Shown here: positions 52,287-60,661 of the stretch, piece after piece
How the letters are laid out: each line of letters starts with the position of its first letter
Numbering within the stretch: the stretch's first letter is position 1
NCBI GenBank assembly: GCA_002441005.1
Contig: DJWO01000002.1
Span: forward strand, 189,908-253,907
Length of the DNA stretch: 64,000 bases
Direction: 5' to 3'
Source of the DNA: Candidatus Aminicenantes bacterium UBA6228
GTDB taxonomy: Bacteria > Acidobacteriota > Aminicenantia > Aminicenantales > Saccharicenantaceae
Made by a program: the position numbers and the translations under genes
The notes under the pieces: model-generated
Seen by the model: the letters and a program-made list of their open reading frames with translations, nothing else
Databases searched by the model: none
What the model was told of the DNA's origin: nothing

Positions 52287-54170
52287 CTAACCAGATACCT
52301 CATTTGTTCCACGTGGAACATCAGCCCTGGGCTGCCTTTTCTGAAATATTTCCAGATATAAATAAATATTATAAACAGCTGCTGGCGTAATTCCAGAGAT
52401 TTTTTTAACTTCTCCGAGAGTCCTGGGTTTTATCTTGTTCAGTTTTTCCGTAATTTCCAGGCTTAAACCGGGAATATCATTAAAGTTAAGCCCGGCTGGC
52501 AAACTGATCTGATCGATTTTTTTTAGCCGGTTAATTTCTCTCTCCTGTTTTTTTATATAACCTTCATATTTTATTTCGGCTTCAACGTATCTTTTTTCTT
52601 CTTCGTTTAACAGTACAGGTAAAGTTAATCTCCGGGTTATTTCCTCTAAAGAAACTCCCGGCTGTTTTAGATAATTGACGACAGTTACCGGCTCCTTATT
52701 CTCAGCAGATATTTTTTCTGTTTTAAAAAATTCCATGACTTGCCTGGCTCTGGCCTGTTTCGCTAAAAAATCCCGGTATTCATTTTCTTTAATTAATCCC
52801 AGCTGAAAACCATATGGGAATAGACGGGCGTCGGCATTATCCAGCCTCAAATTCAGGCGATATTCAGCCCTGGAGGTAAAAAGGCGATATGGCTCTTCTA
52901 CCCCATGAGAAATCAGGTCATCAATCAGAACTCCGATATAAGCCTCGTGGCGGCCAAGGACGAAAGCAGGTTGGCCGCGGAGTTTCAAAACAGCATTAAT
53001 TCCGGCCATCAAACCCTGGGCAGCCGCCTCTTCGTAGCCTGACGTCCCGTTGATCTGACCGGCTAAGTAGAGACCCTTTATCTTTTTGGTCTCCAGAGTT
53101 GACTTCAATTCAAGGGGGAAAACCGCATCATATTCAATTCCATAGGCCGGTCTTAGCATCTCGGCCTGATCAAGCCCGGGAATGGTCTGCAAAATTTCTC
53201 TCTGCACCCGGTAAGGCAGGCTGGAAGACAGGCCATTAACATAGATTTCGCCGGTATTTAAGCCTTCCGGCTCTAAAAAAAGCTGATGGCGGGCATGATG
53301 AGGAAATTTGACCACCTTGTCCTCAATGGACGGGCAATAACGCGGCCCTATACCCTTAATCTTCCCACTATAGAGAGGGGATTGTCCTAAATTATTTCGA
53401 ATAACTTCATGCGTTCTTTCATTGGTATAGCCAACAAAACAGATGGCCCGGTTCTCCAGTTTTTTCTTTGTTCGAAAAGACAGGGCCACCGGCTGATCGT
53501 CACCTGGCTGGCCCTGGAATTTAGTCCAATCAATCGAATCTTTAGCCAGCCTCATTGGCGTCCCGGTCTTAAGCCTTAATACTCTGAGACCGGCAACTCT
53601 TAAGGCTTCTGCCAGCTCGGTAGCTGGGGGTTCATTAGCCCGGCCAGCCGAATAATGTTCAAGTCCTATATGGATAAGGCCATTGAGAAAAGTCCCTGGG
53701 GTGAGAATAACTGAGTCAGCTTTAATCCGGCTGCCATCCCTGGTAACAACCCCTTTTATCTGCTCATTTTCAATAATCAGCTCAGTTACAATAGCCTGCC
53801 AGATTCTTAAACCAGGCACCTCTTCCAGCCATTTTTTCATGGTCAGCCGGTAGGCAGCTTTATCACACTGAGCTCTTGGGCCCTGGACGGCTGCTCCCCG
53901 GCTGCGATTGAGCAGGCGGAAGTGCAGGCCAGTTTCATCAGCCAGGAGACCCATCAATCCCCCCAGAGCATCAATTTCCCTGACCAGCTGGCCTTTGGCC
54001 AGTCCGCCAATGGCTGGATTGCAGGACATCTGGGCTATAGTTTCCAGGTGAATGGTAAAGAGACAGGTCTCAGCCCCCATTCTGGCCGCGGCTACTGCTG
54101 CTTCGCAACCGGCATGCCCGGCCCCGACCACCACCACCTCAAATTCTTCATCAAAATTAGCCATCTTCAT
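52287..54170 (-). CDS. mnmG: tRNA uridine-5-carboxymethylaminomethyl modification enzyme MnmG (GidA)
   Basis: 627 residues. FAD motif VVVVGAGHAGCEAAVAAARMG at the N-terminus, CNPAIGGLAKGQLVREIDALGG, the MKRSRG-like RLLNRSRGAAVQGPRAQCDK, and the C-terminal helical domain (FNDIPGLSLEITEKLNKIKPRTLGEVKKISGITPAA) are all standard. With MnmE it installs cmnm5 or nm5 at wobble U34. It overlaps mnmE by 4 bp. Its last codons (DVPRGTNE) encode a parS site. Confidence 0.97.
   Translation of the reverse strand: MKMANFDEEFEVVVVGAGHAGCEAAVAAARMGAETCLFTIHLETIAQMSCNPAIGGLAKGQLVREIDALGGLMGLLADETGLHFRLLNRSRGAAVQGPRAQCDKAAYRLTMKKWLEEVPGLRIWQAIVTELIIENEQIKGVVTRDGSRIKADSVILTPGTFLNGLIHIGLEHYSAGRANEPPATELAEALRVAGLRVLRLKTGTPMRLAKDSIDWTKFQGQPGDDQPVALSFRTKKKLENRAICFVGYTNERTHEVIRNNLGQSPLYSGKIKGIGPRYCPSIEDKVVKFPHHARHQLFLEPEGLNTGEIYVNGLSSSLPYRVQREILQTIPGLDQAEMLRPAYGIEYDAVFPLELKSTLETKKIKGLYLAGQINGTSGYEEAAAQGLMAGINAVLKLRGQPAFVLGRHEAYIGVLIDDLISHGVEEPYRLFTSRAEYRLNLRLDNADARLFPYGFQLGLIKENEYRDFLAKQARARQVMEFFKTEKISAENKEPVTVVNYLKQPGVSLEEITRRLTLPVLLNEEEKRYVEAEIKYEGYIKKQEREINRLKKIDQISLPAGLNFNDIPGLSLEITEKLNKIKPRTLGEVKKISGITPAAVYNIYLYLEIFQKRQPRADVPRGTNEVSG
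52305..52320. promoter_or_regulatory. parS centromere site (perfect 16-bp palindrome)
   Basis: TGTTCCACGTGGAACA is a perfect palindrome and matches the bacterial parS consensus TGTTnCACGTGnAACA. It lies inside the 3' end of mnmG, next to parA and parB, as in several other bacteria. I found no second copy in this window. Confidence 0.92.
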
Positions 54171-55543
54171 TTTCCCAGGCAGAAACGGCTGAAGATGCTC
54201 TCAATGACTTCAGCCGATTTGATCTCACCCGTAAATTCACCAATGACCGGTAAGGCTTCTTTGATCTCTTCGGCCACTATTTCCAGCCCATAACCTGACT
54301 GCAGCTTTAGCCTGGCCTCCTCTAAGTGGTTTGCCATTTGTTCTATTAATATCTTCTGCCGTTCGTGGAGAACAATTTCATCCGGCATTTTTTCTTGAGG
54401 AGCAAAAACTGCCAGCATCAGCTTTTTCAGCTGATCAATATTCTCTCCAGTCAGGGCTGAGACCTCAAGCCACGGCTGTTCTTTATTTTCGGAAATAACC
54501 TGGTCGCGGCTAATTACCCGGTCAAGATCGCATTTATTAAAGATGATAATTCTTTTTTTCCCCTGAAATCTTTCCAGTAGATAAAAATCTTCCTGGCTGG
54601 CCTGGCGGGAAGAATCCAGGACAATCAGCAAACCGTCAGCTCTGGCAGCTATATTCTGGGCCCGGTCAAGGCCTGCTTCCTCGGCCTGATTGCCGGCCGG
54701 ACCAAAACCAGCCGTATCAATGAGCTTCATCAAGATTCCATCTAACAGCAGGTTCTCTCTAATAAAATCCCTGGTCGTCCCGGGATAAGGCGTTACAATA
54801 GCCCTTTCTTCCTCCAGCAGAGCATTAAAAAGAGTTGACTTACCAGCGTTGGTTTTACCTACCAGAGCGACAGTCAAGCCTTCCAGCCTGGCTCTGCCCT
54901 GCTCATAGCTCCAGATAATTTTTTGCAGGTCTTTAATTAGTTTCTCCAGCCGGCCGCTTATTTCGTTCTGGTTCAGGCCGAGATCATCTTCTGGAAACTC
55001 CAGACTGGCCTCGATACTGGACAGAACTTCAACTGTCTCCTGCCTTATTTTCTGTATCTTTCCGGACAGACTTCCCTCCGCCTGGCGAAAAGATATCCTA
55101 GCCTGATCGATGGAGACAGCTCTAATCAGATCATTGATAGCTTCGGCCTGGACAATATCAATCCGGCCGTGGAGATACGCTCTAAGAGTGAACTCTCCAG
55201 GACGGGCCAGACGGGCGCCGTGTCTAATTCCCAGCTTCACTGCTTCTTCCAGAATTACCGGAGAACCGTGAAGGCTGAATTCCACCACTTCTTCCCGCGT
55301 ATAAGAGACTTCAGGCCTGAAATAACATATATAGCCGGCATCAAGCTGCTCGTTCTTATCAGGATCAACCAGATAACCAAAACACATCAAGCCCGGGTGG
55401 TCAGCCGGGTTCAGTTTCTTAGGAAGGAAGATTTTGCCACTGATAGCCAGAGCCTGCTGCCCGCTGAGCCTGATCAGGCCCAGGCCACCCGTCCCCTGAG
55501 GAGTGGAAATAGCGATAATAGTATCATCCAGGCTCTCGTTCAT
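54167..55543 (-). CDS. mnmE: tRNA modification GTPase MnmE (TrmE)
   Basis: 458 residues. N-terminal formyl-THF-binding domain (TIIAISTPQGTGGLGLIRLSGQQAL), helical domain, and an inserted G domain: G1 ALVGKTNAGKSTLFNAL, G2 TPYPGTTRDFIRE, G3 LIDTAGFG, G4 NKCD. It ends FSRFCLGK, the conserved C-terminal Cys motif usually FCIGK. It works with MnmG at U34 of tRNA. Overlaps mnmG by 4 bp and is preceded by jag. Confidence 0.97.
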   Translation of the reverse strand: MNESLDDTIIAISTPQGTGGLGLIRLSGQQALAISGKIFLPKKLNPADHPGLMCFGYLVDPDKNEQLDAGYICYFRPEVSYTREEVVEFSLHGSPVILEEAVKLGIRHGARLARPGEFTLRAYLHGRIDIVQAEAINDLIRAVSIDQARISFRQAEGSLSGKIQKIRQETVEVLSSIEASLEFPEDDLGLNQNEISGRLEKLIKDLQKIIWSYEQGRARLEGLTVALVGKTNAGKSTLFNALLEEERAIVTPYPGTTRDFIRENLLLDGILMKLIDTAGFGPAGNQAEEAGLDRAQNIAARADGLLIVLDSSRQASQEDFYLLERFQGKKRIIIFNKCDLDRVISRDQVISENKEQPWLEVSALTGENIDQLKKLMLAVFAPQEKMPDEIVLHERQKILIEQMANHLEEARLKLQSGYGLEIVAEEIKEALPVIGEFTGEIKSAEVIESIFSRFCLGK

Positions 55544-55595
55544 ATTCTAATTTTATCCGGACGGAGTTAGATAGTAAATAGTCAGATACCCGGCC

Positions 55596-56276
55596 CTATC
55601 CTTCTTGATCGAAATGCTTTTTTTGACCGGAGCCATTAACTTTAAAAACCCTGACCTTTTTTAAAAAGCCTTCTCCCAGGCTTTCAGTTGTCAGTCCTGG
55701 TATCTGATTAACGGCAATATGGACGATCCGGCGTTCATAAGGATTCATCAAATCGAGGATTTCTTCCTGACCGGTTTCTTTAACTTTTTGAGCTATCTCA
55801 GCTGCAAATTCCCTGAGCTGTTTTTCTTTCCGGCGCCGGAAAAATTCGCAATCGGCCTGAACCTTGACAGGGGAAATCTTATTTAGGAGGTGCTGAATAG
55901 CCAGGAGTAAAGCTCCATCGTCTTTAAGCAGCCAGTGCTTATCTTCCCCTCCGAAGATCACATAAACAAGCTGCTCTCTCTTCTTAACCTCAAAGGTCAG
56001 ATTAAAAGGCAAAAGGCTCAGAAGCTGTTTCAAAAAATTGTCCACCAGATTAATTTCATTTACCTGGCGCGGCCAGGCTCTGATAACAATCTCTTTGTTC
56101 TTTAAACCAAAAAGTCTGGTCTTTTCGGTAACTATTTCATAGTCCAGTTCTTCCCGGGCTGCTTTCAAGACATGCTCGGCCAGGCTAAGCACATCTTCAA
56201 GGCTTCTGCCCGTAAACTCTTTCTTTTCAACAGGTTGCTGGCCGGCGGGGTGATTATTTTTTATTTCTTTTGCCAT
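55596..56276 (-). CDS. jag: Jag/KhpB RNA-binding protein (Jag-N, KH, R3H)
   Basis: 226 residues. An N-terminal Jag-N domain (FTGRSLEDVLSLAEHVLKAAREELDYEIVTEKTRLFGL), a KH domain in the middle (EVKKREQLVYVIFGGEDKHWLLKDDGALLLAIQHLLNK), and an R3H domain at the end (MNPYERRIVHIAVNQIPGLTTESLGEGFLKKVRVF). Jag/KhpB binds RNA, often with KhpA, and is nearly always beside yidC. The start overlaps yidC by 23 bp. Confidence 0.93.
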   Translation of the reverse strand: MAKEIKNNHPAGQQPVEKKEFTGRSLEDVLSLAEHVLKAAREELDYEIVTEKTRLFGLKNKEIVIRAWPRQVNEINLVDNFLKQLLSLLPFNLTFEVKKREQLVYVIFGGEDKHWLLKDDGALLLAIQHLLNKISPVKVQADCEFFRRRKEKQLREFAAEIAQKVKETGQEEILDLMNPYERRIVHIAVNQIPGLTTESLGEGFLKKVRVFKVNGSGQKKHFDQEG

Positions 56277-57951
56277 TTTTTTCCCTCTTGCTGGCCATCA
56301 TTTTATTCATAATGGCCTGCTGAGCTATTTGGAGAACATTACTGGTCAACCAGTAAAGAACCAGCCCCGCCTGAAAATTCATGAAGAAAATGGTGAAAAT
56401 AAAGGGCATGAGCAGCATGATTTTTTGCTGAGCTGGATCAGCCGTAGACGGGGTCATTTTCTGCGATATATATTGAGTGATACCCATCAACACAGGGGTT
56501 ATATAATAAGGGTCTTTGACCGATAGATCTTTAATCCAGAAAACAAATGGGCTTTGCCTCAGTTCAACTGCTACCACCAGCATCCGGAAAAATCCCCAGA
56601 AAATAGGAAGCTGGACCAGAAGAGGTAAACAACCTCCGGCCGGGTTTATGCCGTGCTCTTTATAGAGTTTCATCATCTCTTCGTTCATCTTCCGCCTTTG
56701 TTCCGTATCCTGCTTGGCCTTTTTATATTTGGCCTGCAAAGCTTTGATCTTGGGCTGAAGTTCCTGCATTTTGGCCATCGACTTGGTCGAACTGTAGGTC
56801 AGGGGGAAAAGCAATATCTTGATGATAAAGGTCATGATGATGATGGCTATACCCCAGTTGGGGAAAAATTTATAGATATACTTGGTAGCGACCAGTAAAT
56901 ATTCAGCTATAAATCCTAAGAAGCCAAAATTGATGACCTTCTTAACTTCGTGACCATAGGCAGTCAGCCGGTCATATTCTTTAGGACCGAGAAAGGCTTC
57001 AGACGGCTGGGTAAAAGCCAGATAATAATAGGGGATAGCCACCTTCTGGCCATCGGGCTTAGTTTCCTGGTGATCCAGACGGAAAGCATAAGACTGGCTT
57101 TTCACCTGGTCCAGAAGAAAAATAGCCGCAAAATAGTTTTCCTCATAAGCTGACCAGGCAACTCCGCTATAACGGATTGACTCAGATAAAGGTTTGATCT
57201 TTTTCTCATTTAACCTCTGAGCTTTATGGTTAACCAGAAAAACCGCACCCCGGTTAGCACTGAATTTTTCCTTCATTTCCTCCGGACTCAGGGTACCGAT
57301 TCCGGGCCCCCACAGAATAATGGGCTCAATCTGGCGTCCATCGACTTCCACAGTCAGCTGGGTTTTGAAATTATAATTCTGTCCCTCAAAAGTTAAATGC
57401 TTTTTGATTTTTACTCTATTCCCATCGGAAAACTCAAATATGAGCTCTCCTCTTTGATCCGCGGCTAACTCCAGCCGTTGAGTGTTAACCCGGTAAAGGC
57501 TGTGATTAGCCAGGTTGTTTAAATCCTCGGCGGCCAGCTGCAGCGAAAATGGAAATAAACCGGTAGCCGAAGCTGAGTCCGGGACCAGATCCAGGGGCTC
57601 CCTGTCCGGATTTTTTTGGCTGGGAATTTTTTTCAGCTGATTTTTCAATTTCCAGCTTTTGAGGACTCCACCCTTATTACTCCAGGTGGCAGCATAGAGT
57701 GGAGTGTCAATAGTAATTTCCTGCTCCCGGTCAGAAGTTATAATCTCACCCGTTCCTGCCATTTGTGCGGGAGGCAGTGATTTTTCAATCTCCTGTCGCT
57801 CGCCACTGGCCGGCTGGCTTTCCACAGCTGCCGTTTCTATTCCTGTCTCAGCCGGGACAGGAGGCGCTGGTTGAGGTTTGACAAAAATCAGCTGGAAAAG
57901 GAAAAGGATTAAAAAAGAAAGGACAATAGCTAAAATTAAGCGTTTTTCCAT
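56254..57951 (-). CDS. yidC: Membrane protein insertase YidC
   Basis: 565 residues, Gram-negative form: N-terminal transmembrane segment (LILAIVLSFLILFLFQLIF), a Pro/Glu-rich linker, a large periplasmic domain (~95-340: TIDTPLYAATWSNKGGVLKSWKLK), then five membrane helices with FPLTYSSTKSMAKMQELQPKIKALQAKYK, GGCLPLLVQLPIFWGFF and MPFIFTIFFMNFQAGLVLYWLTSNVLQIAQQAIMNKMM, and a basic C-tail. It inserts and folds inner-membrane proteins with or without SecYEG. yidD is encoded 10 bp upstream. Confidence 0.97.
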   Translation of the reverse strand: MEKRLILAIVLSFLILFLFQLIFVKPQPAPPVPAETGIETAAVESQPASGERQEIEKSLPPAQMAGTGEIITSDREQEITIDTPLYAATWSNKGGVLKSWKLKNQLKKIPSQKNPDREPLDLVPDSASATGLFPFSLQLAAEDLNNLANHSLYRVNTQRLELAADQRGELIFEFSDGNRVKIKKHLTFEGQNYNFKTQLTVEVDGRQIEPIILWGPGIGTLSPEEMKEKFSANRGAVFLVNHKAQRLNEKKIKPLSESIRYSGVAWSAYEENYFAAIFLLDQVKSQSYAFRLDHQETKPDGQKVAIPYYYLAFTQPSEAFLGPKEYDRLTAYGHEVKKVINFGFLGFIAEYLLVATKYIYKFFPNWGIAIIIMTFIIKILLFPLTYSSTKSMAKMQELQPKIKALQAKYKKAKQDTEQRRKMNEEMMKLYKEHGINPAGGCLPLLVQLPIFWGFFRMLVVAVELRQSPFVFWIKDLSVKDPYYITPVLMGITQYISQKMTPSTADPAQQKIMLLMPFIFTIFFMNFQAGLVLYWLTSNVLQIAQQAIMNKMMASKREKNGKRNKK

Positions 57952-57961
57952 GTTTTCCTCG

Positions 57962-58171
57962 TCAGGGCACCGGATCGATCCCTCCCTGGTGGAACGGATG
58001 GCATCTGAGGATTCTCTTTCCCCCGAGCCAGCCGCCTTTAATCAGGCCGTATTTCATTATTGCCTGATAAGTATATTCTGAACAGGTAGGATAATAGCGG
58101 CAATGGCGGCCAAGAAGAGGCGAAACCAGAAACTGATAAAGCCGAATCAGCCCGAGGGCAATATATCTCAC
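57962..58171 (-). CDS. yidD: Membrane protein insertion efficiency factor YidD
   Basis: 69 residues, normal length. LGLIRLYQFLVSPLLGRHCRYYPTCSEYTYQAIMKYGLIKGGWLGGKRILRCHPFHQGGIDPVP is the whole signature, with three conserved cysteines. The start is GTG 58171 after CGGAGCAAT. Lies between rnpA (23 bp) and yidC (10 bp), as in most bacteria. Confidence 0.97.
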   Translation of the reverse strand: MRYIALGLIRLYQFLVSPLLGRHCRYYPTCSEYTYQAIMKYGLIKGGWLGGKRILRCHPFHQGGIDPVP

Positions 58172-58194
58172 TAATTGCTCCGTTTTTTCAGAAT

Positions 58195-58539
58195 CTACTG
58201 AGAGACCAGCCGGCTAATCATTGACCGGTACTCTTCCTTCAGCCGGTCCCAGTCGAGCTGGACAATTTCCGGTCTGGCGATGAAAACCAGATCGAAGTGC
58301 CCGGCGAGTAACTGCTTGTTCCGCCTGAAGAGCTCTCTAAGTCTTCTCTTTACCCTGTTTCTAACCGTGGCCTTCCCTACCTTTTTACTAACTACCACGC
58401 CCACCCTGGAATAATTCAATCCATTCGGTTGAAACACCAGATGAAAAAATTGGCCTTTAAACCGGCGGCCTTTCCTGTATATTTCGTTAAAATCTTTCTT
58501 GCTTCTTATTCTTTCAACTGGCCTAAGACGCTCATCCAT
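58195..58539 (-). CDS. rnpA: Ribonuclease P protein component
   Basis: 114 residues from ATG 58539; an in-frame TTG lies one codon earlier. It has the RnpA core: RIRSKKDFNEIYRKGRRF, FHLVFQPNGLNYSRVGVVVSKKVGKATVRNRVKRRLRELFRRNK. It is the small protein subunit that helps RNase P RNA mature tRNA 5' ends. The ATG overlaps the rpmH stop (TGATG), so the two are translationally coupled. Confidence 0.95.
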   Translation of the reverse strand: MDERLRPVERIRSKKDFNEIYRKGRRFKGQFFHLVFQPNGLNYSRVGVVVSKKVGKATVRNRVKRRLRELFRRNKQLLAGHFDLVFIARPEIVQLDWDRLKEEYRSMISRLVSQ

Positions 58540-58673
58540 CAAGCAGACAATCTTTTCCTGCCTTTGGTTCGCCTGTTTTTGATAACTTTCTGGCCGCCCA
58601 GGCTGCTCATTCTGACCAGAAAACCGTGGGTTTTTTTTCTCCTGCGGTTATTAGGCTGAAATGTTCTCTTCAT
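58539..58673 (-). CDS. rpmH: Large ribosomal subunit protein bL34
   Basis: 44 residues: MKRTFQPNNRRRKKTHGF, LVRMSS, LGGQKVIKNRRTKGRKRLSA, a full bL34. The stop TGA (58539-58541) overlaps the rnpA start. It is the first gene of the rpmH-rnpA-yidD-yidC-jag-mnmE-mnmG-parA-parB-bactofilin run. Usually dnaA lies on its other side; here carD does. Confidence 0.96.
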   Translation of the reverse strand: MKRTFQPNNRRRKKTHGFLVRMSSLGGQKVIKNRRTKGRKRLSA

Positions 58674-58710
58674 GTTCCAGGCTCACTTCTTCTATTAGAT
58701 TTAAGGTTGT

Positions 58711-58740
58711 ATCTTAAACGAAGACAAGCAGTTCTGTCAA
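58711..58740 (-). promoter_or_regulatory. rpmH operon promoter
   Basis: On the reverse strand a perfect TTGACA (58735-58740), 18-bp spacer, TAAGAT (58711-58716). The -35 box ends where the first of the two 22-bp repeats begins. Confidence 0.65.
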
Positions 58741-58790
58741 GTGTCACCAATGTATCTGACCTAACCCAGTGTCACCAATGTGTCTGACCC
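58740..58790. repeat. Two direct repeats between the rpmH and carD promoters
   Basis: AGTGTCACCAATGT-[A/G]-TCTGACC occurs at 58740-58761 and 58768-58789, differing at one base, 28 bp apart. The word looks like transposase-end sequence of IS elements with tandem terminal sites, as the complete IS at the right end of the window has (with different sequence). It could be a solo IS end or a regulator-binding site. Confidence 0.6.
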
Positions 58791-58811
58791 GGCTTGAGGC
58801 CTCAAGCCTGT

Positions 58812-58840
58812 TTGACTAAAAATGGCAGGTAAACTATAAT
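58812..58840 (+). promoter_or_regulatory. carD promoter, leaderless
   Basis: TTGACT (58812-58817), 17-bp spacer, TATAAT (58835-58840). The ATG follows 7 bp later at 58848, so the transcript should start at or within one or two bases of the start codon, with no ribosome-binding site. Confidence 0.65.
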
Positions 58841-58847
58841 TTAATTA

Positions 58848-59366
58848 ATGGATTCACTTAAGGTCGGTGACAAAATAATCTATCCTGCTCAGGGTATCGG
58901 GATAATCGAGCAAATCACCCAGGAAACCGTCGATGGCCAGACGGGCCGGATTCTTCATATTCGCCTGGCTGGCGGTAATACTCTGGTCGTCATTTCCAGC
59001 GGCTCAGCGGCTGAAATCGGCCTGCGCAAACCAATTTCCCAGAAACAGGTCAACCTTTTTTTCCATTTTTTTAAGAATTGTTCGGTTGATATCAGTGCTG
59101 ATTGGAAAAACCGGTATAAAGAGAACTTCGATCTGATGAAATCAGGACAGCTCAAAGATATTGCTATCGTTTACAAAACACTATATTTTTTGAGTCAGGC
59201 CAAGCCGTTGTCTTTCCGGGAAAAGAAGATGCTGGAAAAAGCCCGCGAACTTATTGTCAGCGAGCTCGCCGCTTCTTCCCTCAGTTGCCCGGAAAAAATC
59301 AGCCAGAGGCTTGATCATATCCTGTCCAGCAGCCTGAAGGAACTAAAAGAAGGCCGGGAATTTTAA
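58848..59366 (+). CDS. carD: CarD/CdnL-family RNA polymerase-binding transcription factor
   Basis: 172 residues. N-terminal RNAP-interaction (Tudor-like) domain KVGDKIIYPAQGIGIIEQITQE...ILHIRLAGGNTLVVI, then a helical DNA-contacting domain with W-K-R-Y (DWKNRYKENFDLMKSGQLKDIAIVYKTLYFLSQAKPLSFREKKMLEKARELIVSELA), including the conserved Trp. CarD/CdnL proteins bind the RNAP beta subunit and stabilise open complexes, often at rRNA promoters. The gene is divergent from the rpmH operon and heads a forward run with the CNNM gene and smpB. Confidence 0.93.
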   Translation: MDSLKVGDKIIYPAQGIGIIEQITQETVDGQTGRILHIRLAGGNTLVVISSGSAAEIGLRKPISQKQVNLFFHFFKNCSVDISADWKNRYKENFDLMKSGQLKDIAIVYKTLYFLSQAKPLSFREKKMLEKARELIVSELAASSLSCPEKISQRLDHILSSSLKELKEGREF

Positions 59367-59377
59367 GATTTCCCCCG

Positions 59378-60661
59378 ATGATAATCAGGATAGGTATATT
59401 TTTCTTATTTTTAGTCTTGAGTGCTTTTTTCTCTTCCTCTGAAACGGCCTTCATTTCTGTTAATCCCTATACACTTGAATATTTGGAGAAAAAAGGCTCA
59501 AAAAGGGCCCGGCTCGTCCGGCAGGCTCTCGGTCAGTTAAATGACCTTCTCTCGACCATTCTCATCGGCAATACTCTGGTCAACGTTGCCGCCTCAGCGG
59601 TAGCCACCTCCATCTTTGCCAGTTTTTATCCTGATCAAAACCAGGCGATCCTGCTGGCCACCCTCACCACCACCATTCTGATCCTGATCGTGGGGGAGAT
59701 TAATCCAAAAATCATTGCGGCCCATCGCCCGGTTAAAGTTTCTTCACTCTTCATTTACCCGATTAAATTCTTCTATCTGTTGCTTTATCCGGTGAGCCGG
59801 CTTTTCTCCTTTTTGCCGCAGCTGCTGCTCGGAAAAGAAGGCCAGGGGGGAACAATTTTTTCCCGCCGGTTAAGTGAAGAAGAGATCAAGATAGTGATCA
59901 GCTCGGGGGCAGCCGGGCTGTCCAAGCTTAAAAAGAAAATGCTCGCGGGCATAATGGATTTAAGCCTGAGGCCAGTCAAAGAAATAATGATACCCAGGAC
60001 TGAAGTCCGGGCCCTGCCCCTGGATTTTTCTTTAGAAGAAGTCTTAAAAGCCATTCAGGAATCCGGCTTCTCCCGCTATCCAGTTTACAATCAAACTATT
60101 GATAATGTCGTTGGACTGTTTCATGCCAAAGACATCCTGCCCTTCCTGAATAGCCATCAGCCCTTTTCGCTTCAGCCCTATCTGCGAAAGCCCCTGTTTG
60201 TGCCTGAATTAGCCAGTATTGAACAGGTTTTACTTCAGATGCAGGACAGAGCTGTTCATCTGGCTTTTCTGGTCGATGAATTCGGCAGTTTTGAAGGGAT
60301 TGTTTCTCTTGAAGACATCATGGAAGAAATTGTCGGTGATATTCGCGATGAATATGACCAGAAGGCTGAAAGCTGGTACCACAAAATTAGTGATGATGAA
60401 TATTTAATCCAGGGTCTGGTCTCAGTCAAGGAGATAAATGAACTGCTGGGGCTGGACATCCCGGAGAAAAAAGATTATACAACCTTAGCTGGCTTTTTCC
60501 TCTACCATTATGGGCACCTGCCAGCCGAAAATTCCTCAATTATAATTGATCATCTTGAATTTACCGTGATCAAAATGAATAAGAGGCGGATTTCGCTGGT
60601 CCGGATAAAAAAGTTCGGCTCCGCGGCCGATGGGGAAATCAATGAAAATACTGGCCACTAA
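59378..60661 (+). CDS. CNNM/CorC family transporter (hemolysin C-like)
   Basis: 427 residues. N-terminal DUF21 membrane domain (FFLFLVLSAFFSSSETAFISVN, LLATLTTTILILIVGEINPKIIAAHRP, about 4 helices), a CBS pair (~200-320: VKEIMIPRTEVRALPLDFSLEEVL and LVDEFGSFEGIVSLEDIMEEIVGDI) and a CorC/HlyC C-terminal domain (~330-415). Members export or import Mg2+ and other cations at the inner membrane. The start ATG is 12 bp after carD with only a weak CCCCCG before it, so the two may be coupled. The end overlaps smpB by 20 bp. Confidence 0.9.
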   Translation: MIIRIGIFFLFLVLSAFFSSSETAFISVNPYTLEYLEKKGSKRARLVRQALGQLNDLLSTILIGNTLVNVAASAVATSIFASFYPDQNQAILLATLTTTILILIVGEINPKIIAAHRPVKVSSLFIYPIKFFYLLLYPVSRLFSFLPQLLLGKEGQGGTIFSRRLSEEEIKIVISSGAAGLSKLKKKMLAGIMDLSLRPVKEIMIPRTEVRALPLDFSLEEVLKAIQESGFSRYPVYNQTIDNVVGLFHAKDILPFLNSHQPFSLQPYLRKPLFVPELASIEQVLLQMQDRAVHLAFLVDEFGSFEGIVSLEDIMEEIVGDIRDEYDQKAESWYHKISDDEYLIQGLVSVKEINELLGLDIPEKKDYTTLAGFFLYHYGHLPAENSSIIIDHLEFTVIKMNKRRISLVRIKKFGSAADGEINENTGH

